Assembly (NCBI GenBank): GCA_937900435.1
Contig: CALCEG010000121.1
Span: 1 to 20,665, forward strand
Length of the DNA stretch: 20,665 nt
DNA from: an uncultured Alphaproteobacteria bacterium
GTDB taxonomy: Bacteria > Pseudomonadota > Alphaproteobacteria > Rs-D84
Direction of reading: 5' to 3'
The translations under genes were made by a program, and so were the position numbers. Below the pieces are notes generated by a model. That model did no database searches, had not been told where the DNA came from, and was given only the letters and a program-made list of their open reading frames with translations. Below, piece by piece: positions 14,955 to 20,665 of this stretch; position 1 is the first letter of the stretch, and each line of letters opens with the position of its first letter.

Positions 14955-15209
14955 GTAAGTGTCATTATACCTGTATATAATGTTGCGCCATATCTGACAA
15001 AATGTATGGAATCTGTTTGTTGCCAAACATTGAAAGATATTGAAATTATTGCAGTCAATGACGCATCATCTGACAATCCGTTACAAATACTTGAAAGTTT
15101 TCAAAGAAACGACACAAGAATATGTATTGTAGATCATAAGAAAAATACTAAAACTGCCATGTGTCGAAATGATGTGGCTCTGGTCCTATACGCTCCGCCA
15201 GAAATTTGA
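14955..15209 (+). pseudogene. N-terminal fragment of a third GT2 glycosyltransferase, cut at the tRNA repeat
   Basis: The frame begins VSVIIPVYNVAPYLTK and continues with ESVCCQTLKDIEIIAVNDASSD, the start of a GT2 domain, then ends abruptly after CRNDVAL. The final residues VLYAPPEI come from the 18-bp tRNA repeat and following host DNA, up to the TGA at 15207-15209. Only about 75 residues of a normal 250-300 remain. The frame is open from 14913 but has no ATG, GTG or TTG before the GT2 start; the first ATG (15006) is already inside the domain. The gene is therefore broken at both ends. It lies just after the pyruvyl-transferase fusion and was presumably the next gene of the same polysaccharide operon. 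Confidence 0.8.
15183..15200 (+). repeat. Putative attR: 18-bp copy of tRNA-Ser 3' end
   Basis: Identical to 12118-12135 and in the same orientation. Upstream bases match no tRNA. Downstream, both copies are followed by a hairpin terminator and then the same 11 bases ATTTTTGTTGC (12170-12180 and 15230-15240), so the homologous flank is longer than the exact core. Confidence 0.8.
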
Positions 15210-15235
15210 CCCACCGAATGGTGGGTTTAATTTTT
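15209..15235 (+). terminator. Terminator after the distal tRNA repeat
   Basis: ACCCACC (15209-15215), loop GAAT, GGTGGGT (15220-15226), then TTAATTTTT. It was probably the original terminator of tRNA-Ser before the island arrived. Confidence 0.75.
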
Positions 15236-15240
15236 GTTGC

Positions 15241-15415
15241 TTGACTTTCGTTTGTTGTTTGTGGCAGAATTAAATGCGTGATGATAATTAGATTTATTAA
15301 TTTTTACTGTTGTTGTTAAATCTCGTTTTTTTGCAAACGTTTTGTTTGCGTATTCTTTATAATCATTAAACATTAAAAAAATCAAATATAATCGAAGAAG
15401 TAAAAGGAATGCATT
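15241..15415 (+). promoter_or_regulatory. cysS upstream region with inverted repeat at a promoter-like site
   Basis: A perfect TATAAT is at 15358-15363 without a good -35. The place of the -35 is occupied by an inverted repeat, GCAAAC (15333-15338) and GTTTGC (15344-15349), which could be an activator or repressor site. A second weak promoter is TTGACT (15241-15246), 18 bp, CAGAAT (15265-15270). No gene is seen here. Confidence 0.35.
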
Positions 15416-16840
15416 ATGGCAATTAAATTATTTAATACAATGACAAGAAAATTAGAAGAATTCAAACCATTGGTTGAAGGTAAAGTTGGGTTTTATACTT
15501 GCGGGCCAACGGTTTATCATTATACTCATTTGGGTAATTTGCGTACTTTTTTACATAATGACTTTTTAAAACGTATGTTCTTGGCGAACGGTTATGATGT
15601 GCGGCATATTATGAATATTACAGATGTTGGACACTTGACTAATGACGAAGACGATAGTGGCGAAGATAAAATGGAAAAAGGCGCGGCGCGTGATAATAAG
15701 TCTGTTTGGGATATCGCTAAGTTTTATAAAGATGAATTTTTGCGTGACTTTAATGATTTGAATATGATTGCACCAACAGTTATGCCACATGCAACTGACT
15801 ATATCGCAGAACAAATCGAATTGGTACAAAAGTTAGAAAATTTAGGCTATACATACGAAATTCCAGATGATGGAATTTACTATGATACGTCTAAGTTTGT
15901 AGCATACGGTGCGTTGACAGGTGGTTCGCTGGCTGGAAATCGTGCTGGCGCGCGCGTTGGATTTAATGATGCTAAACGAAATCCGACGGACTTTGCATTG
16001 TGGAAGTTTTCGCCAAAAGATGCGAAACGTCAAATGGAATGGGATTCGCCATGGGGTATTGGTTTTCCAGGCTGGCACGCAGAATGCAGCGCAATGAGTA
16101 TGAAGTTGCTGGGCAATCATTTTGACATTCATACTGGCGCCGAAGATTTGTCGCGTGTACACCACGCAAATGAAATCGCACAAAGTGAACCAATCACAGG
16201 TGCGCCATGGGTGAATTTGTGGTTGCATTACAGCTTCTTGTTGGATAAGTCTGGCGAAAAAATGGCTAAATCCAAGGGGGAATTTTTAGGTATGGATGCG
16301 GTTCGTGAACGTGGCTATGACCCGATGGTTTATCGTTATTTTGTTGCAATGGGTCATTATCAATCACAATTGGCGTTTTCATGGGAAACAATGGACGCAA
16401 GCGCCAAGGGGTATTCTAATCTGGTGCGCAGGGTTGCGGAGTTATTGGATGCAAACGAAACTGATATTAACCAAGACCTATATAACAAATGGCACGATGA
16501 AATGATCGCAGTAATGTCAGATAATTTGAAAACGGCCAGTGTTTTGGTCTTGGTGCAAGATTTTATTAAATCCAACGATGTGAACAATGCGACAAAATTA
16601 GCGTTGATTAGGTTTGCAGATGACTTGCTGGGGTTGCAATTTATTGACCGCGCCCAGAAAGTTCGCGCGCTGGAACAAGAAGTCGCGCCAGACGAGATTG
16701 TCGCCTTGGCCGAAAAACGTGTTGTTGCCAAAGCTGAAAAAAACTGGGCGATGGCAGATGCCTTGCGCGCGGAAATCGATGCGAGCGGTTGGACAGTCTT
16801 GGACAGCAAAGACGGCTATAAAATCGTAAAGAAAGCATAA
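15416..16840 (+). CDS. cysS: Cysteinyl-tRNA synthetase
   Basis: CysRS charges tRNA-Cys with cysteine. The 474-residue length fits. The N-terminal catalytic core has the zinc-ligand cysteine in FYTCGPTVYHYTH and the class I HIGH motif in the form HLGN; further zinc ligands are in WHAECSAM and the following histidine region (HHANEIAQSE). The KMSKS loop reads KMAKSKGEFLG. The C-terminal region has the anticodon-binding helical part and a terminal segment KNWAMADALRAEIDASGWTVLDSKDG, which is typical of the family. The ribosome site AAAAGGA (15402-15408) is seven bases before the ATG. It lies immediately downstream of the island, and no clear terminator follows before trcR. Confidence 0.97.
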   Translation: MAIKLFNTMTRKLEEFKPLVEGKVGFYTCGPTVYHYTHLGNLRTFLHNDFLKRMFLANGYDVRHIMNITDVGHLTNDEDDSGEDKMEKGAARDNKSVWDIAKFYKDEFLRDFNDLNMIAPTVMPHATDYIAEQIELVQKLENLGYTYEIPDDGIYYDTSKFVAYGALTGGSLAGNRAGARVGFNDAKRNPTDFALWKFSPKDAKRQMEWDSPWGIGFPGWHAECSAMSMKLLGNHFDIHTGAEDLSRVHHANEIAQSEPITGAPWVNLWLHYSFLLDKSGEKMAKSKGEFLGMDAVRERGYDPMVYRYFVAMGHYQSQLAFSWETMDASAKGYSNLVRRVAELLDANETDINQDLYNKWHDEMIAVMSDNLKTASVLVLVQDFIKSNDVNNATKLALIRFADDLLGLQFIDRAQKVRALEQEVAPDEIVALAEKRVVAKAEKNWAMADALRAEIDASGWTVLDSKDGYKIVKKA

Positions 16841-16875
16841 TTCTGGCTTGAACGTAAAAAAATATTAAAAATATC

Positions 16876-16904
16876 TTGAAATTGGGGCAATATTAGTGTA
16901 TATT
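16876..16904 (+). promoter_or_regulatory. Predicted promoter of trcR
   Basis: TTGAAA (16876-16881), 17-bp spacer, TATATT (16899-16904); start near 16911, about 21 bases before the ATG. An 11-bp inverted repeat overlaps the spacer and -10. Confidence 0.6.
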
Positions 16905-16910
16905 GCCCCA
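16883..16910. promoter_or_regulatory. Perfect inverted repeat covering the trcR promoter, possible operator
   Basis: TGGGGCAATAT (16883-16893) and ATATTGCCCCA (16900-16910) are exact reverse complements with a six-base centre. The repeat spans the spacer, the -10 and the predicted start. It could be an operator for a dimeric regulator. A terminator for cysS is less likely because no T tract follows. Confidence 0.5.
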
Positions 16911-16931
16911 CGTTAACAAGAGGAAATTTCC

Positions 16932-17483
16932 ATGAACTATCCATATATGCCAAAATCTACTGCGCTGTGGCTGATTGAAAACACAGCATTGACTTTTGAA
17001 CAAATTGCAGATTTTTGCGGTCTGCACGAACTTGAAGTGAAAAATATCGCTGATGCGGAAACATATAAAATTCAACCACTTAATCCAATTCTAAGTGGAC
17101 AATTAACGCGTGAAGATATTGAAAAATGTGAAGCCGATGAAAATGCCCGTTTGACATTGCGTGACGCTATTGTTACGGCGCAAAAGGCACAGAACAAACG
17201 TGGGGTTGGTTATACACCAAAATTACACCGTCAAAATCGTTTGGGCGGTATTCTGTGGATTGTGAAAAACTATCCAGAATTGTCTGATGGTCAGGTTGCA
17301 CGCTTGATGCGCAGCACAAACCCAACTGTTTCGTCTGTTCGCAATAAAACTCACGCTTCGTATTCGATGATACAGATTCAAAGTCCTATTGTTTTGGGGT
17401 TGGTTTCTGAATCTGCAATTCACGATGCGGTTGCAAAGGCACAAAAGTTGGCAAGCAAACCCAAAGCAAAAGCAAAAAAATAA
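16932..17483 (+). CDS. trcR: Cell cycle transcriptional regulator TrcR (DUF1013)
   Basis: This 183-residue protein belongs to the alphaproteobacterial DUF1013 family, named TrcR for a role in cell-cycle transcription. The N-terminus MPKSTALWLIENTALTFEQIADFCGLHELEV is the family hallmark and looks like a helix-turn-helix; it is followed by IADAE, NPILSGQLTREDIEKCEAD and a second conserved block, LGGILWIVKNYPELSDGQVARL, then NPTVSSVRNKTH. The C-terminal tail is lysine and alanine rich (KPKAKAKK). AAGAGGAA lies six bases before the ATG. It is 49 bp upstream of rpoD with no terminator, so the two may share a transcript. The family is narrow and supports an alphaproteobacterial origin for the window. 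Confidence 0.93.
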   Translation: MNYPYMPKSTALWLIENTALTFEQIADFCGLHELEVKNIADAETYKIQPLNPILSGQLTREDIEKCEADENARLTLRDAIVTAQKAQNKRGVGYTPKLHRQNRLGGILWIVKNYPELSDGQVARLMRSTNPTVSSVRNKTHASYSMIQIQSPIVLGLVSESAIHDAVAKAQKLASKPKAKAKK

Positions 17484-17532
17484 TCTAAAAATTAAGTTAA
17501 ACCTGTATTAACCTTAGGAAAAAGGGTGCTTG

Positions 17533-19614
17533 ATGGCTAAGAAATTGGACGAAGCAACACGTTTGTTGATAGAAAGTTTGCCCGAAAATTTGCAGAAATT
17601 GGCGTTTAATGCGATGGAAGTTGGGTATATGTCAAAAATGGATTTTGATGCCGCAACCGAAGCAGACGAAGTGCCAGAAGAAGAACACGAAGAAGTGTTG
17701 GATTTCTTTCAACAGGATTTAGAGTTGGAAGTGTTGGAAACAGATTCGTACCCACAAGATTTGGGGCGCTATTATGATGATGGTGATGATGAACCGTTAG
17801 ATAAAACACGCAACTTGTTAAATGCTGATGCAGAACAAGTCGATGTTAATGATGATGATTATGAACATTATGCTAAGCAGTTGGAACGTAGTCAGACTGG
17901 TTCGTTAGTGTTGGGGGTACAGGATTCTGTTCAGTCTTACCTGAAGCAAATTGGAACGGTCCAATTGTTGACCGCTGCAGGCGAAGTTGCCATTGCACAA
18001 CGTATCGAAGCAGCTTCTAGATTGATGGTATATGGGTTGTGTGAAAGTCCAATGACTATCCAAGCGATGTTGGATTGGTATCAACAGTTGCTAAATGAAG
18101 ACATTCGTTTGAGATACATTGTTAATTTGGAAGTTATGTATTCCAGTGAAGCGGAACAAAAATCGTTGGCAGCGTTGTCTGAAACACTAAAATCCAAGGG
18201 TGTGGAACACGTTGATGATTTGGATGACGATGATTTAGATGATCTGGAAGACGCAACAGTTTCCGAAGATGACGAAGATGATTTAGATGATGAAGACGAA
18301 GATGGTATCAAAAAAGAAGATACACCGCGCAGCACCTCAGGGGTGCCAATTCCAGTGATGGAAGATGCGCTGATGCCGACGGTCTTGGATTTGTTTGCGA
18401 AAATTAAGCGTACGTTTAACAGTATGCAAAAACTGCAGGCAAAACGTCTGGATAACCTGCTGTCGTCGGATACCCCAGATGTTGCACTGGAAAAGAAATA
18501 TACAAAAATGCGCTTGGAATTGTTCGAACACGTCAGTAAAATTCGTTTGAATGATGACAGAATTGCTGAGATATTAGAACAATTAACAAAACGCGATCAG
18601 TTGTTGATGGGTTTAGAAGGTAAATTGTTGCGCTTGGCAATGGCGAATAAGATTAAACGTGAAGATTTCTTGGCAGAATATGCTGGTAATGAATTAAATC
18701 GTAATTGGGTAAAGAAATTACAAAAACATCGCGATTCTGTATGGGTAAACTTCGCTAAGAAGCACGAAGCTGATATCTTGAAAATCCAAGAAGATATTAC
18801 CGCAATCGCAAATGAAACGGGTCAGCCAACCGCAGAATATAAAAAGGTCGTGGAACTGGTTAGACGTGGACAAAGTGAAGCCGCGCGTGCAAAACGCGAA
18901 ATGATAGAAGCAAATTTGCGACTGGTTATAAAGTTTGCAAAAAAATCTAGCAATCGTGGCTTAGGGTTGGATTTTTCGGACTTGGTTCAAGACGGAAATA
19001 TTGGCCTGATGAAGGCGGTAGATAAGTTTGATTATCGCTTGGGGAACAAGTTTTCAACATACGCAACGAACTGGATTCAACAAGGTATTTCACGCAGTAT
19101 CGCAGACCAGGCGCGCACAATTCGTATTCCGGTGCATATGATTGATAATATCCACAAAATACAACGTGCATCGCGTCAGTTTATGCATAAATATGGTCGT
19201 CAACCAACCGCAGAAGAATTGTCTAAGATTATCTATCTGCCGGTTGATAAGATTCACAAGGCAATGAAAGTTAATCTAAAGCCAATTTCACTGGAAGCAC
19301 CAGTTGGTACAGAAGACGACAGTTCACGCTTGGAAATTATCGCAGATGAAACCGCGAAAAATCCATTTACATCGGCTGCACAGAAGAATTTGCGTAAGAT
19401 TGTGACGCAAATATTGTCTGAATTAGATCCAAAAGAAGAAACTGTATTGCGTCAGCGTTTCGGTATGAGTACGAATAAAACGAGCACACTGGAAGAAGTT
19501 GGCGAATATATCGGTGTTACGCGTGAACGTATCAGACAAATTGAACAAAAGGCGTTAAATAAACTAAAACATCCAACACGTGCCAGAAAATTGCGCAGTT
19601 TCTTGGAAGATTAA
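17533..19614 (+). CDS. rpoD: RNA polymerase primary sigma factor RpoD
   Basis: This is the housekeeping sigma-70, which directs RNA polymerase to -10/-35 promoters. I use ATG 17533 (a TTG at 17530 is in frame); AAAGGG (17521-17526) is the ribosome site. The 693 residues include an acidic N-terminal part, region 1.2 (DSVQSYLKQIGTVQLL, about residue 130), a very acidic stretch at about residues 229-260 in the non-conserved region, and region 2 from about residue 452 (EANLRLVIKFAKK, LDFSDLVQDGNIGLMKAVDKFDY). Region 4.2 (GVTRERIRQIEQKALNKL) binds the -35. Region 2.3/2.4 reads YATNWIQQGISRSIADQ. The usual YATWWIRQAITRSIADQ has a paired Trp and an Arg, replaced here by Asn513 and Gln516. No frame break is visible. 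Confidence 0.97.
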   Translation: MAKKLDEATRLLIESLPENLQKLAFNAMEVGYMSKMDFDAATEADEVPEEEHEEVLDFFQQDLELEVLETDSYPQDLGRYYDDGDDEPLDKTRNLLNADAEQVDVNDDDYEHYAKQLERSQTGSLVLGVQDSVQSYLKQIGTVQLLTAAGEVAIAQRIEAASRLMVYGLCESPMTIQAMLDWYQQLLNEDIRLRYIVNLEVMYSSEAEQKSLAALSETLKSKGVEHVDDLDDDDLDDLEDATVSEDDEDDLDDEDEDGIKKEDTPRSTSGVPIPVMEDALMPTVLDLFAKIKRTFNSMQKLQAKRLDNLLSSDTPDVALEKKYTKMRLELFEHVSKIRLNDDRIAEILEQLTKRDQLLMGLEGKLLRLAMANKIKREDFLAEYAGNELNRNWVKKLQKHRDSVWVNFAKKHEADILKIQEDITAIANETGQPTAEYKKVVELVRRGQSEAARAKREMIEANLRLVIKFAKKSSNRGLGLDFSDLVQDGNIGLMKAVDKFDYRLGNKFSTYATNWIQQGISRSIADQARTIRIPVHMIDNIHKIQRASRQFMHKYGRQPTAEELSKIIYLPVDKIHKAMKVNLKPISLEAPVGTEDDSSRLEIIADETAKNPFTSAAQKNLRKIVTQILSELDPKEETVLRQRFGMSTNKTSTLEEVGEYIGVTRERIRQIEQKALNKLKHPTRARKLRSFLED

Positions 19615-19625
19615 TGTTTTGTTTT

Positions 19626-19644
19626 GCCCCACCCTGTGTGGGGC
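19626..19644 (+). terminator. Hairpin between rpoD and the kinase-like gene
   Basis: GCCCCAC (19626-19632), loop CCTGT, GTGGGGC (19638-19644). The following ATTATT is a poor T tract, so termination may be partial and allow read-through into the next gene. Confidence 0.5.
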
Positions 19645-19663
19645 ATTATTGAAAAGGTAAAAA

Positions 19664-20257
19664 ATGAAAAAAACTTTGTTGTTTTGTTTGGGTGAGTCTG
19701 GCAGTGGAAAATCGTATTTTATCAAGAACACCTTACCAAAAGGATTGTTTTATAATCTGCGTTCTGCCACTACGCGACCGATGCGTGCCGGCGAAAGTGA
19801 TGGTGCACCCTATTTCTTTCGTGATGAAAAATATTTTTTGACAGAACCAATGTGTACAAACCTGTGGGTGAATGAACAGTTTTGGCAGCCTGGTATGCCA
19901 AAATGGCTGTACGGGGTTCCAGAATTCGAAGTGAAAAATAATCTGGGAAAAAATTTAATATACGATGTAATAGAACCAAAATACGCCAGACAATTAATCG
20001 ATTGGTTCAAAGCGCATAAATTGTTATCTGAATATAACTTTAAAACAGCATATTTCTTGTCGCCTGCGCACAATCTAGAAATTGCTGCAGGTCGTGCGAA
20101 TATGCCGAATGATATTGATGTCAGACGACAAAACACATGTACGCCGTATGATTTCTTGCGGGCAGGATTGGATATTGATTATATTTTAAAGCCAATCGAA
20201 AATATCTATAATCCGCGTTTGATTGCCCATATAAAACATTTGCAAAGACAAAAATAA
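19664..20257 (+). CDS. Guanylate kinase-like P-loop protein
   Basis: The 197-residue protein has a P-loop GESGSGKS (residues 10-17) and a block SATTRPMRAGESDGAPYFF (residues 34-52) that matches the GMP-binding part of guanylate kinases (S-x-T-T-R-x-x-R-x-G-E-x-x-G-x-x-Y). A later region VRRQNTCTPYDFLRAGLDIDYIL has the layout of the lid and the terminal fDYvi strand of Gmk. The middle is diverged: the YG-containing segment after the GMP loop is rich in tryptophan (WVNEQFWQPGMPKWLYG) and unlike standard Gmk. It may phosphorylate GMP or another nucleotide, or have changed function. The gene follows rpoD with only a weak hairpin between. An AAAAGG ribosome site is present. I leave the symbol empty because a standard gmk may exist elsewhere. 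Confidence 0.75.
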   Translation: MKKTLLFCLGESGSGKSYFIKNTLPKGLFYNLRSATTRPMRAGESDGAPYFFRDEKYFLTEPMCTNLWVNEQFWQPGMPKWLYGVPEFEVKNNLGKNLIYDVIEPKYARQLIDWFKAHKLLSEYNFKTAYFLSPAHNLEIAAGRANMPNDIDVRRQNTCTPYDFLRAGLDIDYILKPIENIYNPRLIAHIKHLQRQK

Positions 20258-20282
20258 TCCCCAATAAAATGGGGATTTTTTT
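20256..20282. terminator. Terminator between the kinase-like gene and accA
   Basis: AATCCCC (20256-20262), loop of eight, GGGGATT (20271-20277), then T residues to 20282. It serves the plus strand well and overlaps the accA stop. Confidence 0.85.
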
Positions 20283-20665
20283 AATCGTGTTCAGAATTGT
20301 GTTCTGGCTGATATATTTCGACATCGCGTGTCATTGCCAAGAATTTATCTGCGCGCATTGCAGGCAAATCTTCAACAGGAATCTGTTGCAATTCTGTTAA
20401 GTGTTGTGCAACAGACTTTGCCAACAATTCCATCGTTGTTTGCCAGTCTGTATGAGCGCCACCGGCTGGTTCGTGAATAACCTCGTCCACAATGTTTAGG
20501 TTTGCCATATCGCGTGCGGTCAGTTTCATTTCAGATGCGGCAGTCGCCTTGAATTTATTGTCTTTCCACAGAATACTGGCACAAGATTCAGGTGCAATGA
20601 CGGAATATATTGCGTTTTCAAGCATTAATACCCTGTCCCCTGTTCCAATCGCAATCGCACCACCA
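20281..20665 (-). CDS. accA: Acetyl-CoA carboxylase carboxyltransferase subunit alpha, C-terminal part
   Basis: AccA with AccD transfers the carboxyl group from biotin to acetyl-CoA, the first step of fatty-acid synthesis. About 128 codons are in the window and the gene runs off the right edge. The visible part starts GGAIAIGTGDRVLMLENAIYSVIAPESCASILW, the conserved carboxyltransferase segment, followed by ATAASEMKLTARDMANLNIVDEVIHEPAGGAH, the family C-terminal block. An ATG at 20625 is internal, not the start. Full-length AccA is about 310-320 residues, so roughly 60 percent lies outside. No disruption is visible. Confidence 0.95.
   Translation of the reverse strand, partial: GGAIAIGTGDRVLMLENAIYSVIAPESCASILWKDNKFKATAASEMKLTARDMANLNIVDEVIHEPAGGAHTDWQTTMELLAKSVAQHLTELQQIPVEDLPAMRADKFLAMTRDVEIYQPEHNSEHD

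Larger units (their letters stand above)
12136..15200 (+). mobile_element. Small tRNA-Ser genomic island carrying polysaccharide genes, no integrase
   Basis: The 3065-bp segment lies between the tRNA-Ser 3' end and an exact 18-bp direct repeat of it, the usual footprint of site-specific integration into a tRNA gene. It carries two intact glycosyltransferase-type genes and one GT2 fragment, all on the plus strand and visibly more AT-rich than the flanking core genes. It has its own terminator directly after the CCA, while another terminator follows the distal repeat. No integrase, excisionase or phage gene is present, so it would depend on a recombinase encoded elsewhere, or it is a decayed remainder. 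Homologous recombination between tRNA-Ser loci is the alternative route of entry. Confidence 0.7.

Noticed and set aside
17606..17809. Histidine-rich minus-strand ORF
   Set aside because: It is the complement of ATG/GAT-rich rpoD codons.
18081..18335. Minus-strand serine-rich ORF opposite rpoD
   Set aside because: It is the antisense reading of the GAT/GAA-rich acidic region of rpoD, not a gene.

Overview
The window is a stretch of AT-rich chromosome from an alphaproteobacterium, probably an uncultured or host-associated lineage. The assignment rests on the TrcR (DUF1013) cell-cycle regulator, which is an alphaproteobacterial family, together with the XRE-type regulator, an AddA-type helicase-nuclease and a RpoD with a large acidic non-conserved region. 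Genes are tightly packed, and most convergent ends carry short GC-rich hairpins with T tracts.

Layout. Positions 1-6131 hold a DNA-repair block. A 5'-truncated xseA and a tiny ORF resembling xseB lie on the plus strand. They converge on a minus-strand operon: addA helicase, a separately encoded AddA nuclease domain, recN, and a 132-residue protein of unknown function. Positions 6214-8139 encode a membrane-anchored coiled-coil protein of unknown function, divergent from addA and with overlapping promoters. An XRE regulator (minus) and gpmI (plus) follow as a divergent pair. tadA (minus) and rsmD (plus) are then divided by only 17 bp and both look leaderless. rplY (ribosomal protein L25) follows.

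Positions 12048-15200 are the accessory part. A complete tRNA-Ser(GCU) gene is followed by about 3 kb of more AT-rich polysaccharide genes. These are a GT2 glycosyltransferase, a GT2 fused to a polysaccharide pyruvyl-transferase-like domain, and the N-terminal remnant of a third GT2. The segment ends in an exact 18-bp copy of the tRNA 3' end, so it looks like a small genomic island in the tRNA-Ser gene. No integrase is present. This is the most interesting structure in the window.

Positions 15416-20665 return to core genes: cysS, trcR, rpoD (with unusual residues in the promoter-melting region), a guanylate-kinase-like P-loop protein, and on the minus strand the C-terminal part of accA, which runs off the right edge.

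Functionally, the left third concerns double-strand-break and exonuclease repair. The middle is glycolysis (gpmI) and translation (tadA, rsmD, rplY, tRNA-Ser, later cysS). The island would alter surface polysaccharide. trcR-rpoD forms a transcription and cell-cycle module. All calls come from reading motifs in the sequence; no database search was run.
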